Shown here in pieces: positions 53,101-63,500 of a stretch of DNA of 64,000 nucleotides. The stretch comes from Tridacna crocea (lineage: Eukaryota; Mollusca; Bivalvia; Cardiida; Cardiidae): NCBI GenBank assembly GCA_943736015.1, contig OX031060.1, forward strand, positions 27,357,231 through 27,421,230, in the 5' to 3' direction. The first letter of the stretch is position 1; every line of letters starts with the position of its first letter. Under the pieces are notes generated by a model that worked only from the letters and a program-made list of their open reading frames with translations, made no database searches and had not been told where the DNA came from. The position numbers and the translations under genes are program-made.

Positions 53101-56100
53101 TGCATATTGCCAGCATATTGCCATGGTTACTGTAAATTCTGTCTGGCCATTTGAAATTATTTGATGTGTAAATGTTTTAAGATGTGAAGATGTGAAGTTT
53201 ACGCTAGTATGGGATTTTGAATTAAGAAGAACATTTATTTTTTCCATGAGTTTGATCCAAAGCGGGTCACAGAGACTGCAGGCAGAAAAAAGCTTATGTA
53301 CATTCTAGTACAAGGTTTTCAACACTTGTTAAATTTTGTTACAATGTATGTCTGATATCTTGGAAGAGATATGAAAGGGTCCAACCATCCAAAATGCTCA
53401 TATAAGGGACTTTAGGGGATGGTGGCTCTCTTGACTTCTTTGTCCACAGTGTTTTCAAAAGTGTTCCTATCTTGGTTCGTTTAAATGCTGGATTGTTTTG
53501 TCAGATCATTTATTTAAGCTCTGTTAATTTTCTTTCTTTACTTTTAGTTCAGCATCATATAGTTGATTCTAGTCAAAGAGGGCGAGGGTCAAGAGGTCGT
53601 GGGGGTCGTGGAAGAGGTAGAGGTCAAGGTCATGGAAATACTACAGGATCAGCTCCAGCTAATGCAAGAGGGTAGGATTTTTGCAAATTTTTTCTCTGCT
53701 TACTGTTTTTGTTCCCCTGAAAGAAAACAAACAACTTTTTAGCCAACCTAAATGACTATTGTTTCTGTCAATTGCTTTTAGATAGAGGATCCTTTTTACC
53801 CTGGGGCATTTTTTATGTGAGTGTTCTTGGGCAAGACACTTCAGAGCCTTTTATACACCTGCCGAATATGGGATATATTATGGGATCATTGGCCGGTGGG
53901 CGGGTATCCGGGCGGGTAGGCAGTATGTAGTTCTTTGTCTGGAGCATAACTTTGTCATCGTCAGTCAGATTGACTTAAATTTGGCATTTGTGTTTGTTGC
54001 AGTAATATAAAGTGCAGTGAGAAAGAACCATATCTCTACTTCATGCTGTCTTTGAATTATTTCCCTTTGTCATTTTTACAGCATTTTCTGCTTGACCAGA
54101 TTACAAGTTTGTCATTTCTAGTCTGAAAATCATCAAATTTGGTATGATGATTGCTGAAAAATAACAGAGAAGAATCAGAACTCTTTCCTATCACAAATTT
54201 TGAGTATTCCCCCTTTGATGTTCATCTTTGATTCTCCTTGTTTGTTTGGAGCAAAACTTTGTCATATTAAGTGGGAATGACTTATTTGTTGCGCTATTTG
54301 GAAATGCAGTTTGCAAGAATTGTAACTCTACCTCATGCTATCTTTGAGTTTTTTCCCTTTGTTCATCATTTTAACAGTATTTAGTGCTTTTCCGAATTAT
54401 AATCGTCATCTCAAGTCTGAAAAACTTCAAACTTGGTATGCATGTTTGTTGCAATATTGAGGAGTACAGTGAGCAAGAACAATAAGGCTACCTTGTGCAG
54501 ATTTTGAGTAATTCCACTATGATCTTCAATTTTACAGTATTTCTTGCTTGTCCGGAACGGAACTTTGTCACCTCAAGTCAAATTGACTTGAGACTTGGTA
54601 AACATGTTTTTTTCATAACCTGCCCTTTACGATTATTATACCCCTTGGACAACTGACGGTGATATGGGAGTATCTAGCGACAATTGGCTGCTCTTGTTCT
54701 TTTGAAAGAATGCTTTTGAGGATATTACGAGAAGAGGAAAAATATGCTTATTTAACCAGCAATTTAAACCCTTACCAAACAATCCCTAGTTTTCATGACC
54801 CTGAGAGGGAAACCTTTTGAAAACATTGTGGGAACAGGAGAAAATACTGTTCAGCCAGCAGTCTAAACTCGAACTCTTATGCAGGAAGTGCCTCCATTTA
54901 GAAGATGCAGTCTCATTTGGATCTATACTGTTAGCACACTTGCATCGATTTATGCTTTGCATATTGTTGATTTAAATTACAGATCACCAAGAATGAGACA
55001 ACCAGGCCAAAGATTTGTACGACCCAATATTCCTGCATTAGGACCAAGCAATGTATATCGACATGATTTGCAGCATCAAATTACTCACCAAGGTAACAGA
55101 CATGTTCACCCATCTCCCAAGCAGACTTTGATTATTCAGAAACCCGCATCACAAGGCTTACCCCAGCAGCAGAGCCCAAATTTGCCAGTGTCTGTGGTGA
55201 CAGGTGGTCAACAGCAGCCAATACTTACTTCGGTGACTTTGAAAAATTTAATGCCTCCAGCTCAAGGATCTCAGAAAACAGCCTCATGTTCAGGCACAAA
55301 TTTGGCACGGTAAGTTGTTGAAATTTCTATGTTTCAGTTTGTTATTATAATGAGAGCAAATGAGAGCAATGAATGTACCCTAAGCAACATTATTAGATGA
55401 AGATGAAGCTGCACCAAAATTGCTGTCTGGTCTTGGATCCATGTGTGATATTGAGTGAATCCTGGCCAAAACAACCTAAATCTTGCAATAGTATTTCTAT
55501 GCAGCTTAGCCGTTTTTCCAAAATATATCAAAGCATTGCTTTAGTCCAGATGTCTGAGTTGTCAATAGTGAAATGTTCAGCATTTTTGCTGATCTCTTAT
55601 GAAACTTACTTCAAACTTTTGCTTGTCAACTATCAACTCTCAGAGTTCTTAACCCTTTACCAAATGACATAATTTTAGACTGGTCCAAATTGAAAGCACT
55701 TGCAGAAGACAAAATAAATGAAACTCAAAAGTTGAAATTTGTTTCCAGCAGGATGGAAAACATTGTGGGAAAAGGAGAAAATGCAGGTTACCAGCATTTT
55801 CTCCTTTTCCTACAATGCTTTCAAAAGGCTTCTATCCCAGGGTCATAAAAACAGGGATTGTTTGGGAAAGGGTTAAGTAATGGCCCTGTACTGGCTAAAA
55901 ATATCCTTTGAAAGAGCTACCTTGGCCAAAATTTGTCATCTACATGTGGTGTTCTTGTTTCAAGTTAAGGTTGTGGACCCGTAATAGAAAACAGCTATTT
56001 CCACTATGATATTATCATACAAAATTTGCTATTATTAAAAATGAGTATTATTGTACTACTTTACCCAAGCCAACTTTTTCCTTTTTTGCCTTTTTAGAAT

Positions 56101-59100
56101 TATCATTTATAAATCTGAAAACGCTTTATTCTCATTACAAATGAAGATACTAATTACCTCCCTTATCTGAAAACTGACAATAGTGTCAACAGATAATTTC
56201 AAGTTGGACATCGAAGGAATTTCTGGTCCATTAAAGATGTGCAAAAGTATTATATCTCTATGAATCCGTATTTATCAACTATCAAAAAATGTTTATTTCA
56301 TGCGGGACCAGAAGTATTATGGGTCTACTACATTAACTTCAGAAGTACCCGTGTTGTTTAAAAAACATTCAAGGTCTAAGTGCATTTGATATAGAGAGGG
56401 TGAGCTGACTCTGTCATAGTGGAAAACCAAACTGCTATAGAGAGGTTGCCATCAAAACTTAGGGGAAGAAAACAAAGCAAAGAGGGGTTTTCAAATGAAA
56501 ATGGAGAGTAGATCAGGAACCATTATTTCATTGTTTTTTATTACAGGGATCAATTGGGCCAAGAAGAAATAGAAGAGCCTGAAAAAGGTTTGTAAGAATT
56601 CTTTACGAAACAACCAAAATCTTAGAATAAATCAAAGTTATAAAAGCTTTTGCATATCTGTTGACAAATTACAGATGGCAAAGATGGTGAGATTTGTTTC
56701 TTGAAGGATAGAAAACATTGTGGGGAAAGGAGAAATAGTATTTGGCAACATTTTCTCCTTTTTTTCACAGTGTTTTTGAAACATCTTCTTCCTCAGGGAT
56801 GTTTAATTTATTACCACACAATTCCTACTTTTGATGACCCTGAGAAATAAGCAGTTAGAAAACATTGTGGGAAAAGGAGAAAATGCTGGTAACCAGCGTT
56901 TTCTCCTTTCCAACAATGCTTTCTTTCCATCCAGAACAAAAATCATTTATTCAATTACATTGTCTGCAAATCTTCAATTTGGACCGGTCTAATTTTTTTT
57001 TTGTTGTTTGGTCATGAGTTAAGCATTGTTAATTAATGGGTTAATTTCACGGTTCACTTCAGAAATGAAAGAGGACAGAGAAGATAGTGGTACATTTCTG
57101 TGAATAATAGAAAATTCTTTACAAACTCTTTACAAAATGACAAAATTTTGAACTAGTCCAAATGGGAAGCAATTGCAGACAACAAAATTAATGTGACTAC
57201 AGAATTGAAATTGTTTTGGGAAGGGGAGAAAACATTGTGGAAAAAGGAGAAAATACTGGAAACCAGAACTTTCTCCTTTTCCCACAATTTTTTCAAAAGC
57301 TTTCTTTTTAAGGGTTGATAAAAGTCAGGATTGTGTGGTTACTTTAAGAGTTAAAGGGAGAAAATTGGAGGGACACGGTACGGATGGAAAATTTCACCTT
57401 CTGACCTCATGAGATGAAAGGCATTTCTATCATCTAAGAAATGTGGAATTATTCCATGTCTTTTTTGTGTAAACATATTTGTTTTACATTGATTGCAAAA
57501 CAGTTTCTTGCAATTTATGATATGAATCCCAGGATTCAACTCCCTGGAAATTTTTTATCTACAATTCTGACATGTACATTGTTGGTAAAGTCAACATAAG
57601 GGGAGATGTCATTGAAGTTCTGGTAGTATCATGAAAAAAACATTAATGAGCTGTACAAGAAAATTGGTCGCATTGAACAAAAATACAAGCAGTAGCTCAT
57701 TTTCCCATAGTGATTCCAGACAGTTCAAATGCAGGGGTACAAAACATATATATAAACAATTTGATCATGTTGGACAGACCTCTTAGTGGCAGATCATTGT
57801 TATCATTGTTAACAAACTCTCTTTTGGATGTTTTTTTCTTATTATCCACAGATGTTAACCAAACAGTGAATACCTCAACTCCCTGTGCAAGTCAAGGTGA
57901 AAAAACAGAAGTTCAGGATCCTCCTCGAATACCAAGTGTATGCAATATAATTTTTGTTTTACACTAAATTTTGTCTTTCTTGGAATTTTAACTATTTTGT
58001 TCATTTTGGACTCAACAGTATCTGCTGCTTTTAAGTTGTAAGTGAAGATCATTTTGGCCAAACATGTCAGAGCAGTTGGTATTACTCTGGTAGTAAACCC
58101 AGGGGTTGCTGGTTGAATTCTCCCGCTTGGTATTATTATTTGGAAGATTGATAGGCATTGCAACTGGAATAATCCTTCTTTCACCATGAATCACCATCAG
58201 TATTGTCTTGACAATGTTTACGTTAGGAAATTGCCAGACGCCTTTTAATAAGAATTTTATTCATAGCAATGGTAAAAGAGTGTCTAGGAAAGCATTGATA
58301 GTAGTGGGTACCACAGTATAATTGAGGTTGTGAAAATGGCAATGAAGATGGAAAAAATCAAGATCAGATGACATGGATTATCAGAAATATTTGATACACT
58401 ACCTAATATTTTGACTTACTTCAATGAAATATCTTTGATATTGGAAAAAACAAGGGAGTGCTTGGTGAAATGTTTAATTTTGTTATATGCTTTTAAGCTC
58501 ACCTGAGCACAAAGTGCTCAAGGTGAGCTTTTGTGATTGTGCTGTGTCCTTCATGTGTTATGCGTTATCAGCTTTTACCTAGGTTACAAGCTTGAGGCCG
58601 CATTTTCAGTCTGATTTTCATGAAACTTGGTCAGAATGTTTGTTTTGATATATCAGACGATTTCAAAAATGGGTCATGTTCAATCAAAAACTAGGTCACT
58701 AAGTCAAATGTTGGCAAAACCGTAAGTACACTCCATATGCCACATTTTCAGCCCAAAACTCTTAAAAGTTGGTCAGAATGTTTGTCTTGCCGATATCTCA
58801 TAAGAGTTTGGAAAACAAGTTGCGTCTAGTTAAAAATTTAGGTCACTGGGTCAAATCTCAACATTGCAATACTCATTAAACTAAGTCAGATTGTTTTTCT
58901 TGATAATACACTGACATGTTTGGTAAAAAAGGCCTTGTTCAGTCAAAACCTAGGTCACTGGGTCAGATCTTTGAAAATCCGTATGTACACTCCATAGGCC
59001 ATATTTTTTTCCAATTATCTTGAAAGAGGTCAGAATGTTTTTCTTTATGATATCTAACACAACTTTGACAGTAGGTCAGAATGTTTTTCTTTAGAACAGC

Positions 59101-62100
59101 TATAACAACTCTGAAAATGAATCAGGTCATGTGAAAAATTAGGCCATTAGATCAAATCTTAGAAAAAAACTTTAGCTCTAGAGACAACATTTTTAGTTCA
59201 GCACTCATGAAAGTTGGTCAAAATGATTGTCATATTGATATCTTGAATGAGTAGTTTATATCAGGTCACAAACTAGGTTATTAGGCTGAGTCTTTAAAAT
59301 ATTTTGTGTAACTATAGAATCAACATTTTCTGCCCAATACTTATGAAAATCAGTCAAAATGTTTTTCTTGATGATGAAGATGAAATTGAAAATGAGTCAC
59401 ATTGGGTGAAAAAGTAGGTTGCCTCTTCAGATCTTGGAAAAACCTTGTTTAAACTCTAGAGGCCACATTTTCTGTCCAATAGTTATAAAAATGGTGAAAA
59501 CCTTTGTCTTGAAATATCTACAATGGGAACTTTAGCTAGGGGCTGAGAAGTAGGTCACTGAGAGAAATTCTAGAAATAGCTAGAGCAAGCTAGGGGCCAA
59601 ATTTTCAGTCCAATAATTATGGAAGCTTGGTAGAATGTTTGTCATAATATCTCAAAATAGATGGAAAATTGGGTCATGTGTGATCAAAGGTTAACGACTT
59701 CGGGGCCATCATACCATTTTGTCTTATTTTGCAGGATCCAAATGCAGTTGCAGTGTGTCAGTTTTGTGGTTATATTAGTGAAGACAAAGTTCAGTGTGAA
59801 AGTTGTAAGAGAAAATTTACCAGTGCTACTAGATATCAAATAAAGGGGACAGGAGTTCAGATCAGTTTTGATGACTCTGGTCAAAAAAAGAGAAAAATGG
59901 ACAAAAGTTGTTTGTCAAATATTACCTTAATAAACAAAAAGGCATTTTATGGTAAGAAGATGGATGAACAAAATCAGCTGTACTCTCAAATAATACAAAA
60001 TGCTAACGGAAATACTTTGACTGTGGCAATTTCAAGAAATCCAAGGATTATTACGAGGGGAGTGGCACGTTCACGGGGACGAGGGAGAGGGAGAGGTCGT
60101 GGAGTTTATGTTCCAGGTAAGGACTTTGATGTAACCCATAATTTAACTAATATGATGTTCTATGCCCCTGCATTTTAGAATTTATGGAAATATTTCTGGA
60201 GAGTAACAACCCGGTTACACAGACTGTCGGGCTTACATCAATTTCAAATCGGTTTAATTATTTCAATTTTTTTTTCGCTTTTTTATTGGTTGTCCTAGGT
60301 GACTTTATTTCGAGCTATTTGTGTAAACGGGGTATCGGCGATAAAAAGGTGTTCCATTGGTCTTAAAAATATTTCATCTTGCGTTGGTAGAGGCCCGCAT
60401 GGGATCTGACCGGTGATTAAAGATATTTTCATAGATTGAAATGCTAAAATGCAGTTGATCTCACAGCTTGTAAACTGGTGTTCAGTCGGTCATGTCGGTG
60501 ATTGATCGGTGTTTGATCAGTGGTCAAACATTTTCTGTCGTATGTGGTCGGTGGTACAAATGTGGTAATCTGTTGCAGATCGGTGGTATCGGTCTTAAAG
60601 AGCTTGTATATCTCTTATCACAAGTTGTTGTCGATTCTTTCAACAAAAATGTGGAGGATGGAAGAGCAATCGAGCAGTTTGGCCTTCTGCTGCAGCAGCA
60701 GGCCCTTCTCAATGTCAGACAGGCTATTCAGCTAGTCCATGAGCCCAGAGGAGACCATAGGCCCCACCGTAGGAGAGAAAGGAGGTGATGGACTACCGCC
60801 TGCATCCCTGCTACTACGGCCACAACCTCTTTCCTTCACGATGGACTCTTCTTGGACTTCCAAGAATTTGTTAAAGACAAACATGAGGGTTTCACCTTTG
60901 CCGACGGATTTCTGGGAGTTCCCTTTGACAGAGATACTAAGACAAACTGAAACTTGTCGCAGAATTGTTACAGAATCAGTCAGATATGGCGCCGGTCAAT
61001 TATTGTGGAAACTGACTTAATATGCCTGTCGCACATGTTACATTGTGTCTCATGGTTTCCATATTTCGATTCTCAGCTTTTTTCATCGGTGATAAGTATC
61101 AGTTCATCGGTGGCTCTTTGGTGGCTTGTCGATGGCCTATAGGTGATATAGGTGGTAGATAAGTTGTCAATCGGTTATTTTGTTATATTTTCACTCATCG
61201 AGAATTTTAAACATGTTTAAAAATCTAAATGGGTAACTTTTAATCAATGAAATTCATCTTTTCCCGATAGCTTTTGATAGGTTTAGAATAGGTGGCCAAT
61301 ATGTGACGTCGGAGGTAAATAGCTTTTCATCAGTTCCCTCCCTAATTCAGTTAAAAAAACCCACCAATTTATCAGCGATAGCTCTGTGTAACCGGGTAAC
61401 CGGGGTGTAATTATTAATGATAAGCAATATTCAGGGTTTTTTTTCCCCCATTATGGTGTGCATTCTTTTGAAAAACTCTAATTTTCCATTCCTGCAAATG
61501 TTTGTCCTCTTCATAGATTGAAAATGTTTTTAGTATGTCAAAGAATGATTAGCACTTCAAAGTGAAAAGACAAAAATGCTGGTCACTAGTATTCTTCCCT
61601 TGGCTTGACACAATACAGGCTTGACTTGTCAAGCGTTAATTCTTGCCAATTTTCTCTATCTTCCAAGGGTGTTTTCAATGTCATTCACCAAACCACATGG
61701 ATTTTTGTACTCTATCACAAAGTCAAAGGATGTGAACAGACGAATAAGCCTTCCGCTCTAGAAGGATGTTTTGTAAAATTTTGAAGGATAAAGAGGTTGC
61801 TGGTAACTAGAAATTTTTTTCTTTTTAACTCTTTACCAAATAGAAAATTATAGACTGGTCCAAACAGAGCATGTACAGATGACAAATGTGACTCAAAATT
61901 TGAAATTTGGTTTTGGAAATGTAGAAAACATTGTGGGAAAAGGAGAAAATGCTGGTTACCATCATTTTCTCCTTTGCCCACAATGTTTCTAAAAGGCTTT
62001 TTTCTTAGGATCGTTAAAAGTCAGGATTATGTGGTAAAGAGTTGAACAATGTTTTCTACCATTTCCAATCCTATTCATTTTTTCTTTTCTCCAGAAACCA

Positions 62101-62300
62101 TAACATTGTCCTCAGATGACGAAGAAGGAGAGCCAAAGGAAAAAACACCAGCTGATATGGATAATCCCAGTGAAGGTAGATCACCTAGTCAAGTCAAGCC
62201 ATCTTCACAAGAATTCCCCGAGTCTCCTCTGATACCAAATATTCCAATATCTTCTTCGAAAGTTGTTAACAGGAGTAGACGAGACAAAATGGAAGATGAG
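46972..62300 (+). CDS. Gln-rich, RG-box, zinc-finger protein; possible SENP6/7-like SUMO protease (3' partial)
   Basis: Joined exons 46972-47131, 49815-50917, 53548-53671, 54983-55309, 56547-56587, 57852-57937, 59735-60116, 62095-62300 close in phase (1,2,1,2,2,1,0,1,0 across junctions) and give about 809 residues. Order: polar N-terminus, ~370-residue Gln/Ser/Asn-rich exon, RG-rich box, second polar exon, Cys4 zinc finger (CQFC...CESC), INKKAFYG, second RG box, VYVPG, then TITLSSDDEE. From memory, human SENP6 has the same order of KKFYG, an ILPG stretch and PIILSSDDDD before its protease domain, which would lie downstream here. The SENP link is inference; other RG/zinc-finger nuclear proteins remain possible. 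The gene model itself is well supported by splice phases. Confidence 0.78.
47153..47381 (-). mobile_element. MITE A, complete
   Basis: Begins 22 bp after the donor of exon 46972-47131; ends gtgtggtaatgggttaa. Confidence 0.92.
47699..47845 (-). mobile_element. MITE A, left half
   Basis: taactttttaaccaaaatat to gagaaaatgctgga; truncated at the palindrome centre. Confidence 0.78.
47939..48166 (-). mobile_element. MITE A, complete
   Basis: ttaactcattaccaaacagc to gtgtggtaatgggttaa. Confidence 0.92.
48285..48398. repeat. Foldback repeat with ~34 bp arms
   Basis: agtgtttattattaattgga...aacaat pairs with attgttaaattttcaattaa...taaacact; loop about 45 bp. Confidence 0.75.
48409..48636 (+). mobile_element. 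MITE A, complete
   Basis: ttaacccattaccacgcaat to ctgataaagggttaa; the right unique part is the aattaacatttgcaccattt variant. Confidence 0.9.
48868..48963 (+). other. Unexplained 31-residue acidic open frame in intron
   Basis: ATG to TAA encodes MIEADLNLGLSDFDFLDEEF DQSFPDSINWN. The composition (D/E/F/L alternation) resembles acidic activation segments and is unlike the translated MITEs around it. No splice donor is seen inside. Could be a micro-ORF, a decayed retrocopy end or chance. Confidence 0.3.
49529..49758 (-). mobile_element. MITE A, complete, matched arm substitutions
   Basis: Palindrome 49637-49703 has cactgtggg paired with cccacagtg; ends 56 bp upstream of exon 49815. Confidence 0.93.
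49815..50917 (+). CDS. Zinc-finger/RG gene large Gln-rich exon
   Basis: A 1103 bp exon open throughout. It encodes EVVLPNGPGQTYQDDFNQGH, a Gln/His-rich stretch (QGNKGHAQGQHNVPTQQFQQ), a likely short coiled coil near residue 130 (EEEILDQKIKLQEQKIAENQ), Ser/Asn-rich low complexity, and finally QAYVIRDKHGRSQTMIWRNG DFVPLQ, the best candidate for a small conserved motif. Acceptor tttcag, donor gtaagt, ends in phase 1. Confidence 0.88.
50990..51165. repeat. Dispersed hairpin repeat (GATCTGACTGCA core), copy
   Basis: Core agatctgactgcaagttctg / tgcagtctaatctta, with the same flanking order as the 18353-18540 copy. A family-B MITE abuts its right end at 51166. Confidence 0.7.
51166..51371 (+). mobile_element. 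MITE family B, complete, shortened
   Basis: ttaaccctttactctgtaag; palindrome centre tcgtcttga; ~25 bp between palindrome and right end is deleted. Confidence 0.87.
51961..53047. mobile_element. hAT-like element with GAGTACTCG-rich ends, 1087 bp
   Basis: Left ctaggaatggcaaggagtat, right (inverted) aaggatggcaacaagtaact; both ends carry repeated gagtactcg/cgagtactc words. Flanks GACTAAAA (51953-51960) and GACTAAAT (53048-53055) are a 7-of-8 duplication. AT-rich interior, no transposase recognised. Confidence 0.72.
53548..53671 (+). CDS. Zinc-finger/RG gene exon with RG box 1
   Basis: Encodes IQHHIVDSSQRGRGSRGRGG and then RGRGRGQGHGNTTGSAPANA RG: an RG/RGG box, usually an RNA-binding and arginine-methylation region. 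Acceptor cttttag, donor gtagga, ends in phase 2. Confidence 0.85.
53930..54620 (+). repeat. Diverged tandem repeat, ~four units of 150-200 bp
   Basis: Recurrent tgtctggagcataactttgt, agtcagattgacttaaattt ggca, and gcaagaac-(n)-ctacctcatgc words recur through the intron between RG box 1 and the next exon. Confidence 0.6.
54765..54866 (+). mobile_element. MITE A, left half
   Basis: atttaaacccttaccaaaca to actgttcagccagcagtc. Confidence 0.72.
54983..55309 (+). CDS. Zinc-finger/RG gene polar exon
   Basis: Encodes SPRMRQPGQRFVRPNIPALG to SCSGTNLAR; rich in Pro, Gln and Ser with no recognised domain. Acceptor attacag, donor gtaagt, phase 2 to phase 2. Reading the frame upstream of the acceptor is open by chance but is intronic. 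Confidence 0.82.
55649..55876 (-). mobile_element. MITE A, complete
   Basis: ttaaccctttaccaaatgac to tttgggaaagggttaa. Confidence 0.9.
55973..56332 (+). repeat. Repeat R2-left, possible short TIR element
   Basis: Starts gtggacccgtaatag and ends ctattatgggtctac-like (attatgggtctac), an inverted pair, giving a ~360 bp unit. The first 250 bp match 42661-42915. Confidence 0.6.
56547..56587 (+). CDS. Zinc-finger/RG gene micro-exon (41 bp)
   Basis: Encodes RDQLGQEEIEEPEK, acidic. Acceptor attacag, donor gtttgt. Too short to recognise by itself, but it is the only nearby segment found that carries phase 2 into phase 1 and links its neighbours in frame. Confidence 0.62.
56594..56806 (-). mobile_element. 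MITE A, diverged
   Basis: attctttacgaaacaaccaa to agggatgtttaa, starting 6 bp after the micro-exon donor; shares TTAA with the next copy. Confidence 0.72.
56803..57022 (+). mobile_element. MITE A, complete
   Basis: ttaatttattaccacacaat to gtttggtcatgagttaa. Confidence 0.88.
57118..57355 (-). mobile_element. MITE A, complete
   Basis: ttacaaactctttacaaaat to gtgtggttactttaagagtt. Confidence 0.82.
57852..57937 (+). CDS. Zinc-finger/RG gene exon (86 bp)
   Basis: Encodes DVNQTVNTSTPCASQGEKTE VQDPPRIPS. Acceptor tccacag, donor gtatgc. Starts on phase 1 and ends in phase 0, matching the next exon. Confidence 0.68.
58496..59690 (+). repeat. GCTCACCTGAGCAC repeat with internal tandem units, ~1.2 kb
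   Basis: Starts agctcacctgagcacaaagt / gctcaaggtgagct, followed by about seven diverged ~150-170 bp units, each with cattttcagtccaa, tgaaa-ttggtcagaatgtt and taggtcactgggtcaaatct words. It fills the intron up to the zinc-finger exon at 59735. Confidence 0.75.
59735..60116 (+). CDS. Zinc-finger/RG gene exon with Cys4 zinc finger and RG box 2
   Basis: Opens DPNAVAVCQFCGYISEDKVQ CESCKRKF: two CxxC pairs about 12 residues apart, a small zinc ribbon. It continues through GTGVQISFDDSG, a basic KKRKMDK cluster that could be a nuclear signal, ITLINKKAFYGKKMDEQNQL and SRGRGRGRGRGVYVPG. Acceptor tttgcag, donor gtaagg, ends in phase 1. Confidence 0.88.
60209..61397. mobile_element. Inverted-repeat element, ~1.19 kb
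   Basis: ACCCGGTTACACAGA at 60209-60223 is exactly inverted at 61383-61397. The interior has a 98-codon open frame (60492-60788) ending in a Gln/Arg-rich GDHRPHRRRERR that is interrupted afterwards. A PIF/Harbinger relationship is only a guess. It begins about 90 bp after the donor of exon 59735-60116. Confidence 0.6.
61825..62045 (-). mobile_element. MITE A, complete
   Basis: ttaactctttaccaaataga to atgtggtaaagagttga; 50 bp upstream of exon 62095. Confidence 0.87.
62095..62300 (+). CDS. Zinc-finger/RG gene acidic LSSDDEE exon, last in window
   Basis: Encodes ETITLSSDDEEGEPKEKTPA DMDNPSEGRSPS... to NRSRRDKMEDE. The hydrophobic-LSSDDEE run resembles a phospho-regulated SUMO-interacting motif. 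Acceptor ctccag, donor gtatgg, ends in phase 0; further exons must lie beyond 64000. Confidence 0.85.
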
Positions 62301-62344
62301 GTATGGGAAATTAGGTCATTTTAGTTATGCTCTGTGAAAACTAT

Positions 62345-62541
62345 CAACCCAGATCAGCCCCAGTTTTAACAACCCTGAGGAAAGAAGCTTATGTAAACAT
62401 TGTGAGAAAAGGAGAAAATGCTGGTCACCAGGCTTTTCTACTTTTGCTATAGTGTTTTTATCAAAATATTTGAGTTCCATTTGTCTGCAGATGCTTTGAA
62501 TTTGGACAAATCTAATACTTTGATGTTTGGTAAAGAGATAA
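62345..62541 (+). mobile_element. MITE A, left terminus missing
   Basis: acccagatcagccccagttt to gtttggtaaagagataa; 45 bp after the exon 62300 donor. Confidence 0.72.
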
Positions 62542-62803
62542 TTACCATGGTGAAGAAGGGTTTGAAAAAGTTGAGAGGAAAGGTAAATTCCTGACACACT
62601 GTTTAATTTGTAGTCTACAAATTCTTTCGATATTGACCAGTCTTTAATTTTGTCTTTTCATAGTTAATAAAACTGAAAACCTGTTTTTAATGTAGAAATT
62701 GCTAATGCTTGCATGGTAATCGAATTGGTTCAGTTTGAAAATTTATTTTTTGAAATGAGCTGACAACACAGCATTTTAAGCTAGACTCTTTTCGAATTAA
62801 CCT

Positions 62804-63038
62804 TTAACCCTTTACCACACAATGACGACTTTTAAGGCACCTGAGGAAGAAGCCTTTTGAAAATGTTGCAGAAAAAGGAGAAAATGCTGGTGACCAACAT
62901 TTTCTCTTTTTCCCACAGTTTTCTACCCTATCAAAGCATCAAAGCAAAATTGCAGCCTTTGAGCCACTTTGAAATTGCTGTCTGCAAATGCTTTCAAATT
63001 GGATGGGTCTAACATTTTGTTGTGTGGTAAAAGGTTAA
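62804..63038 (+). mobile_element. MITE A, complete, tandem 1
   Basis: ttaaccctttaccacacaat to gtgtggtaaaaggttaa. Confidence 0.9.
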
Positions 63039-63251
63039 CCAAACAATCTGGGGTTTTGACGACTTTGAAAAAGAATCCTGTTGAAAATGTCATGGGAAAA
63101 AGAGAAAATGCTGGTAACAAGCATTTTCTCTTTTTCCTACAGTGTTTTCTACCATATCAGACAACATTCTAAACATTTGAGTAACATTCGTCTTCTGCAA
63201 TTGCTTTCCATTTGGACAAGGGTAAAATTTTGTCAACTGGTAAAGGGTTTA
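63035..63251 (+). mobile_element. MITE A, complete, tandem 2
   Basis: ttaaccaaacaatctggggt to ctggtaaagggtttaa; left terminus shortened; palindrome arms aaaaagagaaaatg/cattttctcttttt match each other. Confidence 0.87.
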
Positions 63252-63330
63252 ACATCATGATCTTGTCCTTTCCCTGGTGTCATTGTCTGCAACATCATGC
63301 AAACATTTTGTAATAATCTCTGAAGATATT

Positions 63331-63500
63331 TATACCCCTGCAGAACAAATGTTTTCTTGAGTATAATGGAATCTGCCTGTCTGTCAGTGTGTCCATTGGT
63401 GTGTCCGTCTGTGTACAAATAATTGCCTGTTTCTGTCAAAGTGCTGGCGGTGGTATCAAGTCACATTTACTGATGGCTCTAGTTACTTCAGAATTGGACA
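63331..63500 (+). repeat. Repeat R3, copy
   Basis: tatacccctgcagaacaaat, ggaatctgcctgtctgtcag, gtgtacaaataattgcctgt, gatggctctagttacttcag. Near-collinear with 65-215. Confidence 0.7.

Noticed and set aside
60492..61142. Open frames with Gln/Arg-rich segments as a cellular gene
   Set aside because: Inside the 60209-61397 inverted-repeat element and broken by stops; treated as element-derived.
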